Source: Polychytrium aggregatum
Lineage: Eukaryota; Chytridiomycota; Chytridiomycetes; Polychytriales
Direction of reading: 5' to 3'
DNA length: 64,000 nucleotides
Assembly (NCBI RefSeq): GCF_025602895.1
Contig: NW_026516348.1
Location: 1-64,000 of the forward strand
Below, one piece after another: positions 11,815-22,100 of the stretch. The translations under genes were made by a program, and so were the position numbers. Position 1 is the stretch's first letter, and each line of letters starts with the position of its first letter. The notes beneath the pieces were generated by a model that was not told the origin of the DNA, did not search any database, and was given only the letters and a program-made list of their open reading frames with translations.

Positions 11815-12233
11815 TGTGATGACCAGCATCACAACGGACCAATGAGATTGTCCCGCATGCTCTCGCCCTCCGCACCAATCATGAGTCCCCACGTGTTTGT
11901 TTGCCCCCATGCATGAGCACGCGCCGTTGCCACCCGCGTCTACTGGTTTCCTGCCTCCCCCACCGCTCGGCACATGTCCCCGGGCTGTGCCAAGCCTCTC
12001 TCGCTTGCACACCAGCCACTCTCGCACCCCCTTCTCGCTTCTCTGTGATGCTCCACCCTTCTCGCCCACTTTTGCCCCTCGACCTTCTCCCGGTCTATAA
12101 ATAGCCCTGCATGTCTGAGCCTATGTTGAACACCAGTTCGAACAAAACTTGTTCTTTGGTGTTCGGGGCTAAAAGCTAATAAAGCTCATACCAAGCACTT
12201 GGTCTTCGTCCTTGCGCTTGTTCACTCCTTACA
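11815..12233 (+). repeat. Family B LTR, left
   Basis: 419 bp, TGTGATG...CTTACA. It opens with a perfect 7-bp hairpin (TGTGATG ACCAG CATCACA). TATAAATA starts at 12096. AGTTCGAACAAA starts at 12135, which is 39 nt later, and AATAAA near 12178. The self-primer complement TTTGTTCGAACT lies just inside the body at 12235-12246. Confidence 0.96.
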
Positions 12234-12373
12234 CTTTGTTCGAACTCTCTTCTACTGATACCACCTGCTTGGTATCTTCCGCTCCTAGCCCCGCCCCTTT
12301 CCTAGTCCTGTCCGAACCTCAAGCACACTTGTGTCTGAGCCCTCTTCGCTCTCCTGTTCTTGAACCTCCTCGC

Positions 12374-12402
12374 TTTTTTTTTTTTTTTTTTTTTTTTTTT
12401 TT
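12374..12402 (+). repeat. 29-T homopolymer in the B1 leader
   Basis: Poly-T tract followed by repeated CCCAGT units directly before the gag ATG. The same tract is 14 T in B2 (18047-18060) and 13 T in B3 (37359-37371). A pyrimidine tract followed by CAG resembles a splice acceptor, though no donor was identified. Confidence 0.85.
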
Positions 12403-12426
12403 CCCAGTCCCAGTCCCAGTCCCGCC

Positions 12427-13404
12427 ATGGATCCTGCCCTCGTGGACCGCCTCCGTGCCTTGGAGGCCGAGCTCGCCGAGCTCCGGACAGCTCGCGATGC
12501 TCCTGCCGCTGGGTACAGCGTGCAGATGCCGGACCGTTACGACGGTAACCGGCAAGGGTTCCGGGCATTCGTAAATCAGTGCAAACTGTATATACGAATG
12601 CAGCCCCACCGGTTCCCTGCTGACCCGATTAAGGTCGGATTCGTCATTAGTCTGCTCACTGGACCGGCTCTCCAGTGGGCGACTCCGATGCTTGAGATGG
12701 GTGATCCCCGACTCAACTCTTTTGGCGATTTCCTAGAACGCTTTTCCAAAGTGTTTGACGACCCTGATCGGGCCAGGACTGCCGAGTCAGTGATCACCAC
12801 ACTGTCTCAGGGCAACCGCCCGTGCGCAGTCTATGCATCCGAGTTCCTTCGTATTGCCGCCGATACGACTTGGAACGACGGTGCAAAGATCTCGTTCTTC
12901 CGACTTGGCTTGTCGGATGATGTCAGAGACGAACTTTCGCGAGTTCGCCCTCTGCCACGAGATCTGGAGGAGTACATCGAGCTTTGTAACGAGCTCGATG
13001 CACGAATCCGCGAGCGCCGTCAAGAGCGCCGAAGCACGCCTGCCCGCTACCGGTCTTCCCAGTTCGCCTTTGGTTCCGCCTCCGCTGCCGTTCCCGCCAT
13101 CGCTCCCGCGCCCGTCCTCGCTCCGCCGCACCCCTCCTACATTGTTTCCGAGCCCATGCAAGTGGACTCTGCCGTCTCTGGACCCCTGACCGCCGAGGAG
13201 AAACAACGCCGCCGCCGCTTTGGACTCTGCCTGTACTGTGGCAAGAAGGGCCACTTGGTACGAAACTGCCCCGTCAAGTTTGGATCTACCAGAGCTACCG
13301 GACCGCCCCCTGGACCTCCCGGCCCGAGGATCATCCGCACCATCGTTTACGAAGATGGAGAAGTGCAAGACTTCAGTTCGGGAAACGACCAGGCCCGGTT
13401 CTAA
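12427..13404 (+). CDS. gag: B1 Gag (capsid/nucleocapsid)
   Basis: Retrotransposon Gag of 325 residues. N-terminal coiled coil (LRALEAELAELRTARD, residues about 6-21). Ty3-type capsid core (FVNQCKLYIRMQPHRF, LLTGPALQWATPMLE, residues about 45-90). Alanine/proline-rich linker, then one zinc knuckle CLYCGKKGHLVRNC (CX2CX4HX4C, about residues 275-288) for RNA packaging. The ATG at 12427 sits in CCGCCATGG, a good eukaryotic start context. Pol follows in the -1 frame. Identical to B2 Gag and B3 Gag. Confidence 0.95.
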   Translation: MDPALVDRLRALEAELAELRTARDAPAAGYSVQMPDRYDGNRQGFRAFVNQCKLYIRMQPHRFPADPIKVGFVISLLTGPALQWATPMLEMGDPRLNSFGDFLERFSKVFDDPDRARTAESVITTLSQGNRPCAVYASEFLRIAADTTWNDGAKISFFRLGLSDDVRDELSRVRPLPRDLEEYIELCNELDARIRERRQERRSTPARYRSSQFAFGSASAAVPAIAPAPVLAPPHPSYIVSEPMQVDSAVSGPLTAEEKQRRRRFGLCLYCGKKGHLVRNCPVKFGSTRATGPPPGPPGPRIIRTIVYEDGEVQDFSSGNDQARF

Positions 13405-13463
13405 GTGAAGGCCTTGAACCGGAGCCGTGCCCACCGCCTTCCGAAAGTGAAGACATTGGTAAG

Positions 13464-16400
13464 GTGCCTTTGGTAAGTACTGGGGAAGCAGTGATGTGCG
13501 GACAGCTTCGCCTTGCCTCTGGACCGGCGGACACTCTCAGCTCTGGCATAGTACCCGTGGCACCTCTGGTGTCACTGGGAACTGCACCTCATCCACAGGT
13601 GCAAATACCTGAGCTGTCCTGCCAACCCTCGGCAAAGTTAACTGTCTGTGCTAGCCGCAACCCTGGTGCCGAAGCTGGTACCGAACCAAAGTCTTGTGTT
13701 TCGTCTGTTCGTCGTTGCTCGTTGGTTGTTCCCGTCGCTGTTCGTCTTCCTTCTGGTGATTCTCTGTCGTGCGAAGGACTTGTCGATTCTGGTGCCTCTG
13801 GCAACTTTATCGACGAGGACTTTGTTGCTCGACACTCTGTCCCCACCTGCTCCAAGGCTTCGCCCTTGGCAGTGGAAGGCGTGGATGGTAAGCCGCTGTC
13901 GTCTGGCCCCATCCTCCGCGAGACTGCTCCACTCGAGGTGATTCTCGGGGACGTCTCGCAACGCCTTCGGTTCGATGTGATCAGGTCTCCACATCAACCA
14001 CTTATCCTTGGCTTTCCTTGGTTGCGCACCGCCGAGCCCAAGATTGTCTGGTCTCGCGGTCTTCTTTGTCTCCCTCCTTCTGTTGATTCCGACCCCTCTC
14101 CATGCACTACTTCTCTTTCGTCTTGCTCCACTTCCTCCAATGTCACTCCCCTTCTTGATGATTCCACTCCTTTGATTGATCTAAGCTCCTCTCCTACGCT
14201 CCCACCTTCGTCTTCCCCTTCTTGTCTTGTTCCTCCCGAACCCCTTCGCTCTTCCCAAACCCCTTCTTCTGTTGTCAGTTCTCTTTCCCTCCTTGATGTA
14301 CCTCCTCCTGTTGTTTGTTCTTCGGACATTGTTCAGAATAAAGTAACCGTCGAACATTATTCTGACCTTGTCCACGCCCCTCCTCTCAGCTCGGACGCTC
14401 CTCTCCGCGTCTGCAGCATTGATTACCGCTCGATGCGCGAGTCTTTGGATGCATGCAGGCATGGAACGCAACCCCTGACCATCTTTCAGGTCCATGTCCT
14501 GCCCACTGACGAGCCGAGCACTGCGACTGTCGAAGTGCCTGCGGAGTACAAGGACTTCCTGTCTGTTTTCTCTAAACAGGAAGCTGACTCCTTGCCTCCG
14601 CATCGCCCTTATGACTGCCCCATTGACTTGGAGCCGGGCAAGTCGCCAAAGTTCGGGCCTCTGTACTCACTGTCCGAGCCCGAACTTCACGCTCTGCGTG
14701 ACTATCTCGACGAGAATCTTGCCAAGGGATTCGTTCGTCCTTCGTCGTCCCCAGCAGGCTCACCAATCCTCTTCGTCAAGAAGAAGGACGGCTCACTTCG
14801 TCTTTGCGTTGACTACCGCGCACTGAACGGTATCACGGTAAAGAACCGTTACCCTTTACCGCTGATCGGCGAGCTGCTGGACCGACTTCGAGGCGCGAAG
14901 GTGTTCACTAAGCTGGACCTTCGTGGAGCCTACAATCTGCTGCGCATCCGCTCCGGGGACGAGTGGAAGACAGCTTTCCGTACTCGATATGGGCACTTCG
15001 AGTACTTGGTGATGCCCTTTGGGCTCACCAACGCGCCAGCGACGTTCCAGCACTTCATCAACGACGTCCTGCGCACCGAGTTGGACCAGTTCGCAATTGC
15101 GTATCTTGACGATATCTTGATCTACAGTGCTGATCCGTCGCAGCATGTAGAGCACGTCAAGCAGGTCCTCTCGAAGCTCCGAGCTGCAAAGCTGTATTGC
15201 AAGCTGGAGAAGTGCGAGTTCTCCAAAACCTCGGTCTCGTTCCTTGGTTTCATGGTCTCGCCCGAGGGCATCGGTATGGAGCGATCCAAGCTCTCTGCGA
15301 TCTTGGATTGGCCCATACCGCGCAACATCTCGGATCTTCGATCCTTTGTCGGGTTTGCGAACTTCTATCGACGCTTCATCGATGGATACGCAAAGATCGC
15401 GGGGCCCATGACTCGGCTCTTCCGGAAGACGCATGGCTTCCAGTGGTCCCGCGAAGCCGATAAAGCATTCAGATCCTTGAAGGATGCCTTCGTTTCGGAG
15501 CCCGTTCTGGTGCATCCGGACCCATCCAAGCCGTTCGTCGTAGAGTCAGATGCGTCGGACTTTGCGCTTGGATGCGTGCTCTCCCAGCGGGGTGCTGATG
15601 ATCGCCTTCATCCTTGCTCGTTCCATTCGCGGACACTCTCGAATGCTGAACGTAACTACAGCATATACGAGAAAGAGCTGTTGGCGATCAAGGAGGCTTT
15701 CGAGGCGTGGCGACACTACCTCGAAGGCGCCCAGCATCCCGTTGCCGTTCTGACCGATCACAAGAACTTGGAGTACCTGGCAACGGCTCGCATCCTAAAC
15801 CAGCGTCATGCACGGTGGTCCCAGTTCTTGTCTCGGTTCGACATCCGCATCCAGTACCGTCCTGGTGCGAGGAACGGCAAGGCCGATGCCCTGTCTCGTC
15901 GCTCGGACTACATCCCTTCGTCGGCCTCCGTGTCGAGGGATCCGCCTCTGCTTCTCGATCCTGCCGCGGTGATACGCGTGCTCCGAAGCAGAGACGCCCG
16001 CTCTTCGGTTGCAAGTCGCAGTGACCCTGTGGATTTGCTGCAGCTCATAGCCGAAGAGCAGGCTCGGGATCCCGGTCTAGACAAATACCGTCGTGACCCG
16101 AAGTTCGTCTGGAATGGCCAGTACCTCACCTTCCAGAACAGGATTGTGGTCCCAGAGTCGTGCCGAGTTCCGGCGCTCAAGTCGTGCCATGACCCAGTCG
16201 CTGTGGGTCATCCAGGCATCCGACGGACTCTGGCTCTGGTATCGCGACAGTTTTGGTGGCAAACCTATCGGAAAGATGTCAAAGAGTACGTCTCGACGTG
16301 CGACACCTGTGCACGCTCGAAAGCTCCGCGACACAAGCCGTTTGGGTTCCTGTTGCCACTCCAGACAGCCGATCGACCCTGGGGGACACTGACCATGGAC

Positions 16401-17486
16401 TTTATCACTGATCTGCCAAAGTCCAAGGGTCACACCTGCATCTTTGTGGTGGTATGCAGCCTCACAAAGATGGCACACTTTATGTCCTGGCGTTCACTGC
16501 CGTCGGCGGAGGAGACTGCGTCACTGTTCCTCGACAATGTCTTTCGTCTCCATGGCCTCCCCGACACAGTGGTTTCAGACCGAGGAAGTCAGTTCACCTC
16601 TCGGTTCTGGAAGGCACTCTGCACGCAGCTCGGGATCCAAACCAGTCTGTCCACGGCCTTCCATCCCCAGACCGATGGACAGACTGAGAGGGTCAACCAG
16701 GTCATCAACCAATACCTGCGCTGTTACACGTCGTATCAGCAAGATGACTGGGCCGAGCTGCTGCCGTTGGCCGAGTTCTCTTACAATAACCTCGAGAACT
16801 CGTCAACACATGCCTCGCCATTCTTGGCAACCTATGGGTTCCACCCAAGGTTCGAAGTCCCCGTTGTCGCTGGCGGCCCTGATGTTCCCTCTGCCACGGA
16901 GAGGGTTGAACATCTCCAGCGGAACCTGGCACTGTTGAAGGAGAATCTTGAGAAGGCAAAGTCTGACTACAAGCACTTCTCAGATCTCCGGAGGTCCCAG
17001 GCTCCCGACTTGCGTCCGGGCGATCAAGTCTGGGTGCTGACTCGTAACATCAGCACCACTCGCCCAAGCAAGAAGCTGGATTACCAGAGGATTGGACCAT
17101 TCACCATCCTCGAGGCCGTCGGGACATTGGCTTTCCGCCTGGACTTGCCAAAGGACATAAAGGTGCACCCGGTGTTCCATGTGTCTCTTCTTGAGCCCTA
17201 CAAGAAGAACTCGCTTCCGGGTCGGGTGCAAGCGCCGCCCCCTGCGGTGGTCATCGATGGGAACTTGGAGTGGGAGGTCGAAGAGATCTTAGACTCCAAG
17301 TTCGTGCGCGGAAAGCTGCACTATCTCATCGATTGGAAAGGCTACCCGGTCACCGATCGAAGTTGGGAGCCCGCCGACATTGTCTTTGCCCCAACGGTGG
17401 CCGCGGAGTACCACCGACGCTACCCAGACAAGCCTGGCCCCAGGAGAACTCAAGATGGAACACGCCGTAGTTTAAGGAGGAGATAG
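13464..17486 (+). CDS. pol: B1 Pol polyprotein (PR-RT-RH-IN-chromodomain)
   Basis: Intact 1340-codon polyprotein that reverse-transcribes and integrates the element. Aspartic protease: [13 protein letters not shown] at residues 108-110. Reverse transcriptase: VDYRALN, then [12 protein letters not shown] at about 545-555. RNase [14 protein letters not shown]. Integrase: zinc motif H-H-C-C at about 905-955, and D-D-E in TMDFITDLP (about 977), VSDRGSQF (about 1038) and TDGQTERVN (about 1075). Chromodomain: WEVEEILDSKF...YLIDWKGY at about 1267-1310. No ATG begins the frame; a GTG lies at 13464 and the frame stays open upstream past the gag stop at 13404. Expression by -1 frameshifting from gag is therefore likely. 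The chromodomain places it among chromoviruses. Confidence 0.95.
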   Translation: MPLVSTGEAVMCGQLRLASGPADTLSSGIVPVAPLVSLGTAPHPQVQIPELSCQPSAKLTVCASRNPGAEAGTEPKSCVSSVRRCSLVVPVAVRLPSGDSLSCEGLVDSGASGNFIDEDFVARHSVPTCSKASPLAVEGVDGKPLSSGPILRETAPLEVILGDVSQRLRFDVIRSPHQPLILGFPWLRTAEPKIVWSRGLLCLPPSVDSDPSPCTTSLSSCSTSSNVTPLLDDSTPLIDLSSSPTLPPSSSPSCLVPPEPLRSSQTPSSVVSSLSLLDVPPPVVCSSDIVQNKVTVEHYSDLVHAPPLSSDAPLRVCSIDYRSMRESLDACRHGTQPLTIFQVHVLPTDEPSTATVEVPAEYKDFLSVFSKQEADSLPPHRPYDCPIDLEPGKSPKFGPLYSLSEPELHALRDYLDENLAKGFVRPSSSPAGSPILFVKKKDGSLRLCVDYRALNGITVKNRYPLPLIGELLDRLRGAKVFTKLDLRGAYNLLRIRSGDEWKTAFRTRYGHFEYLVMPFGLTNAPATFQHFINDVLRTELDQFAIAYLDDILIYSADPSQHVEHVKQVLSKLRAAKLYCKLEKCEFSKTSVSFLGFMVSPEGIGMERSKLSAILDWPIPRNISDLRSFVGFANFYRRFIDGYAKIAGPMTRLFRKTHGFQWSREADKAFRSLKDAFVSEPVLVHPDPSKPFVVESDASDFALGCVLSQRGADDRLHPCSFHSRTLSNAERNYSIYEKELLAIKEAFEAWRHYLEGAQHPVAVLTDHKNLEYLATARILNQRHARWSQFLSRFDIRIQYRPGARNGKADALSRRSDYIPSSASVSRDPPLLLDPAAVIRVLRSRDARSSVASRSDPVDLLQLIAEEQARDPGLDKYRRDPKFVWNGQYLTFQNRIVVPESCRVPALKSCHDPVAVGHPGIRRTLALVSRQFWWQTYRKDVKEYVSTCDTCARSKAPRHKPFGFLLPLQTADRPWGTLTMDFITDLPKSKGHTCIFVVVCSLTKMAHFMSWRSLPSAEETASLFLDNVFRLHGLPDTVVSDRGSQFTSRFWKALCTQLGIQTSLSTAFHPQTDGQTERVNQVINQYLRCYTSYQQDDWAELLPLAEFSYNNLENSSTHASPFLATYGFHPRFEVPVVAGGPDVPSATERVEHLQRNLALLKENLEKAKSDYKHFSDLRRSQAPDLRPGDQVWVLTRNISTTRPSKKLDYQRIGPFTILEAVGTLAFRLDLPKDIKVHPVFHVSLLEPYKKNSLPGRVQAPPPAVVIDGNLEWEVEEILDSKFVRGKLHYLIDWKGYPVTDRSWEPADIVFAPTVAAEYHRRYPDKPGPRRTQDGTRRSLRRR

Positions 17487-17905
17487 TGTGATGACCAGCA
17501 TCACAACGGACCAATGAGATTGTCCCGCATGCTCTCGCCCTCCGCACCAATCATGAGTCCCCACGTGTTTGTTTGCCCCCATGCATGAGCACGCGCCGTT
17601 GCCACCCGCGTCTACTGGTTTCCTGCCTCCCCCACCGCTCGGCACATGTCCCCGGGCTGTGCCAAGCCTCTCTCGCTTGCACACCAGCCACTCTCGCACC
17701 CCCTTCTCGCTTCTCTGTGATGCTCCACCCTTCTCGCCCACTTTTGCCCCTCGACCTTCTCCCGGTCTATAAATAGCCCTGCATGTCTGAGCCTATGTTG
17801 AACACCAGTTCGAACAAAACTTGTTCTTTGGTGTTCGGGGCTAAAAGCTAATAAAGCTCATACCAAGCACTTGGTCTTCGTCCTTGCGCTTGTTCACTCC
17901 TTACA
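17487..17905 (+). repeat. Family B LTR, shared middle copy
   Basis: 419 bp. It serves as 3' LTR of B1 and 5' LTR of B2, with the same hairpin, TATA box and self-primer layout as the left LTR. Confidence 0.96.
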
Positions 17906-18083
17906 CTTTGTTCGAACTCTCTTCTACTGATACCACCTGCTTGGTATCTTCCGCTCCTAGCCCCGCCCCTTTCCTAGTCCTGTCCGAACCTCAAGCACAC
18001 TTGTGTCTGAGCCCTCTTCGCTCTCCTGTTCTTGAACCTCCTCGCTTTTTTTTTTTTTTCCCAGTCCCAGTCCCAGTCCCGCC

Positions 18084-19061
18084 ATGGATCCTGCCCTCGT
18101 GGACCGCCTCCGTGCCTTGGAGGCCGAGCTCGCCGAGCTCCGGACAGCTCGCGATGCTCCTGCCGCTGGGTACAGCGTGCAGATGCCGGACCGTTACGAC
18201 GGTAACCGGCAAGGGTTCCGGGCATTCGTAAATCAGTGCAAACTGTATATACGAATGCAGCCCCACCGGTTCCCTGCTGACCCGATTAAGGTCGGATTCG
18301 TCATTAGTCTGCTCACTGGACCGGCTCTCCAGTGGGCGACTCCGATGCTTGAGATGGGTGATCCCCGACTCAACTCTTTTGGCGATTTCCTAGAACGCTT
18401 TTCCAAAGTGTTTGACGACCCTGATCGGGCCAGGACTGCCGAGTCAGTGATCACCACACTGTCTCAGGGCAACCGCCCGTGCGCAGTCTATGCATCCGAG
18501 TTCCTTCGTATTGCCGCCGATACGACTTGGAACGACGGTGCAAAGATCTCGTTCTTCCGACTTGGCTTGTCGGATGATGTCAGAGACGAACTTTCGCGAG
18601 TTCGCCCTCTGCCACGAGATCTGGAGGAGTACATCGAGCTTTGTAACGAGCTCGATGCACGAATCCGCGAGCGCCGTCAAGAGCGCCGAAGCACGCCTGC
18701 CCGCTACCGGTCTTCCCAGTTCGCCTTTGGTTCCGCCTCCGCTGCCGTTCCCGCCATCGCTCCCGCGCCCGTCCTCGCTCCGCCGCACCCCTCCTACATT
18801 GTTTCCGAGCCCATGCAAGTGGACTCTGCCGTCTCTGGACCCCTGACCGCCGAGGAGAAACAACGCCGCCGCCGCTTTGGACTCTGCCTGTACTGTGGCA
18901 AGAAGGGCCACTTGGTACGAAACTGCCCCGTCAAGTTTGGATCTACCAGAGCTACCGGACCGCCCCCTGGACCTCCCGGCCCGAGGATCATCCGCACCAT
19001 CGTTTACGAAGATGGAGAAGTGCAAGACTTCAGTTCGGGAAACGACCAGGCCCGGTTCTAA
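18084..19061 (+). CDS. gag: B2 Gag
   Basis: Identical 325-residue product to B1 Gag: coiled coil, capsid core, zinc knuckle CLYCGKKGHLVRNC. The leader carries a 14-T tract instead of 29. Being the second unit of the tandem, its promoter is the middle LTR. Confidence 0.95.
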   Translation: MDPALVDRLRALEAELAELRTARDAPAAGYSVQMPDRYDGNRQGFRAFVNQCKLYIRMQPHRFPADPIKVGFVISLLTGPALQWATPMLEMGDPRLNSFGDFLERFSKVFDDPDRARTAESVITTLSQGNRPCAVYASEFLRIAADTTWNDGAKISFFRLGLSDDVRDELSRVRPLPRDLEEYIELCNELDARIRERRQERRSTPARYRSSQFAFGSASAAVPAIAPAPVLAPPHPSYIVSEPMQVDSAVSGPLTAEEKQRRRRFGLCLYCGKKGHLVRNCPVKFGSTRATGPPPGPPGPRIIRTIVYEDGEVQDFSSGNDQARF

Positions 19062-19120
19062 GTGAAGGCCTTGAACCGGAGCCGTGCCCACCGCCTTCCG
19101 AAAGTGAAGACATTGGTAAG

Positions 19121-22100
19121 GTGCCTTTGGTAAGTACTGGGGAAGCAGTGATGTGCGGACAGCTTCGCCTTGCCTCTGGACCGGCGGACACTCTCAGCTC
19201 TGGCATAGTACCCGTGGCACCTCTGGTGTCACTGGGAACTGCACCTCATCCACAGGTGCAAATACCTGAGCTGTCCTGCCAACCCTCGGCAAAGTTAACT
19301 GTCTGTGCTAGCCGCAACCCTGGTGCCGAAGCTGGTACCGAACCAAAGTCTTGTGTTTCGTCTGTTCGTCGTTGCTCGTTGGTTGTTCCCGTCGCTGTTC
19401 GTCTTCCTTCTGGTGATTCTCTGTCGTGCGAAGGACTTGTCGATTCTGGTGCCTCTGGCAACTTTATCGACGAGGACTTTGTTGCTCGACACTCTGTCCC
19501 CACCTGCTCCAAGGCTTCGCCCTTGGCAGTGGAAGGCGTGGATGGTAAGCCGCTGTCGTCTGGCCCCATCCTCCGCGAGACTGCTCCACTCGAGGTGATT
19601 CTCGGGGACGTCTCGCAACGCCTTCGGTTCGATGTGATCAGGTCTCCACATCAACCACTTATCCTTGGCTTTCCTTGGTTGCGCACCGCCGAGCCCAAGA
19701 TTGTCTGGTCTCGCGGTCTTCTTTGTCTCCCTCCTTCTGTTGATTCCGACCCCTCTCCATGCACTACTTCTCTTTCGTCTTGCTCCACTTCCTCCAATGT
19801 CACTCCCCTTCTTGATGATTCCACTCCTTTGATTGATCTAAGCTCCTCTCCTACGCTCCCACCTTCGTCTTCCCCTTCTTGTCTTGTTCCTCCCGAACCC
19901 CTTCGCTCTTCCCAAACCCCTTCTTCTGTTGTCAGTTCTCTTTCCCTCCTTGATGTACCTCCTCCTGTTGTTTGTTCTTCGGACATTGTTCAGAATAAAG
20001 TAACCGTCGAACATTATTCTGACCTTGTCCACGCCCCTCCTCTCAGCTCGGACGCTCCTCTCCGCGTCTGCAGCATTGATTACCGCTCGATGCGCGAGTC
20101 TTTGGATGCATGCAGGCATGGAACGCAACCCCTGACCATCTTTCAGGTCCATGTCCTGCCCACTGACGAGCCGAGCACTGCGACTGTCGAAGTGCCTGCG
20201 GAGTACAAGGACTTCCTGTCTGTTTTCTCTAAACAGGAAGCTGACTCCTTGCCTCCGCATCGCCCTTATGACTGCCCCATTGACTTGGAGCCGGGCAAGT
20301 CGCCAAAGTTCGGGCCTCTGTACTCACTGTCCGAGCCCGAACTTCACGCTCTGCGTGACTATCTCGACGAGAATCTTGCCAAGGGATTCGTTCGTCCTTC
20401 GTCGTCCCCAGCAGGCTCACCAATCCTCTTCGTCAAGAAGAAGGACGGCTCACTTCGTCTTTGCGTTGACTACCGCGCACTGAACGGTATCACGGTAAAG
20501 AACCGTTACCCTTTACCGCTGATCGGCGAGCTGCTGGACCGACTTCGAGGCGCGAAGGTGTTCACTAAGCTGGACCTTCGTGGAGCCTACAATCTGCTGC
20601 GCATCCGCTCCGGGGACGAGTGGAAGACAGCTTTCCGTACTCGATATGGGCACTTCGAGTACTTGGTGATGCCCTTTGGGCTCACCAACGCGCCAGCGAC
20701 GTTCCAGCACTTCATCAACGACGTCCTGCGCACCGAGTTGGACCAGTTCGCAATTGCGTATCTTGACGATATCTTGATCTACAGTGCTGATCCGTCGCAG
20801 CATGTAGAGCACGTCAAGCAGGTCCTCTCGAAGCTCCGAGCTGCAAAGCTGTATTGCAAGCTGGAGAAGTGCGAGTTCTCCAAAACCTCGGTCTCGTTCC
20901 TTGGTTTCATGGTCTCGCCCGAGGGCATCGGTATGGAGCGATCCAAGCTCTCTGCGATCTTGGATTGGCCCATACCGCGCAACATCTCGGATCTTCGATC
21001 CTTTGTCGGGTTTGCGAACTTCTATCGACGCTTCATCGATGGATACGCAAAGATCGCGGGGCCCATGACTCGGCTCTTCCGGAAGACGCATGGCTTCCAG
21101 TGGTCCCGCGAAGCCGATAAAGCATTCAGATCCTTGAAGGATGCCTTCGTTTCGGAGCCCGTTCTGGTGCATCCGGACCCATCCAAGCCGTTCGTCGTAG
21201 AGTCAGATGCGTCGGACTTTGCGCTTGGATGCGTGCTCTCCCAGCGGGGTGCTGATGATCGCCTTCATCCTTGCTCGTTCCATTCGCGGACACTCTCGAA
21301 TGCTGAACGTAACTACAGCATATACGAGAAAGAGCTGTTGGCGATCAAGGAGGCTTTCGAGGCGTGGCGACACTACCTCGAAGGCGCCCAGCATCCCGTT
21401 GCCGTTCTGACCGATCACAAGAACTTGGAGTACCTGGCAACGGCTCGCATCCTAAACCAGCGTCATGCACGGTGGTCCCAGTTCTTGTCTCGGTTCGACA
21501 TCCGCATCCAGTACCGTCCTGGTGCGAGGAACGGCAAGGCCGATGCCCTGTCTCGTCGCTCGGACTACATCCCTTCGTCGGCCTCCGTGTCGAGGGATCC
21601 GCCTCTGCTTCTCGATCCTGCCGCGGTGATACGCGTGCTCCGAAGCAGAGACGCCCGCTCTTCGGTTGCAAGTCGCAGTGACCCTGTGGATTTGCTGCAG
21701 CTCATAGCCGAAGAGCAGGCTCGGGATCCCGGTCTAGACAAATACCGTCGTGACCCGAAGTTCGTCTGGAATGGCCAGTACCTCACCTTCCAGAACAGGA
21801 TTGTGGTCCCAGAGTCGTGCCGAGTTCCGGCGCTCAAGTCGTGCCATGACCCAGTCGCTGTGGGTCATCCAGGCATCCGACGGACTCTGGCTCTGGTATC
21901 GCGACAGTTTTGGTGGCAAACCTATCGGAAAGATGTCAAAGAGTACGTCTCGACGTGCGACACCTGTGCACGCTCGAAAGCTCCGCGACACAAGCCGTTT
22001 GGGTTCCTGTTGCCACTCCAGACAGCCGATCGACCCTGGGGGACACTGACCATGGACTTTATCACTGATCTGCCAAAGTCCAAGGGTCACACCTGCATCT

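Noticed and set aside
12302-12609. Lysine-rich minus-strand frames over the poly-T tract
   Set aside because: The lysine run is only the translated complement of the homopolymer.
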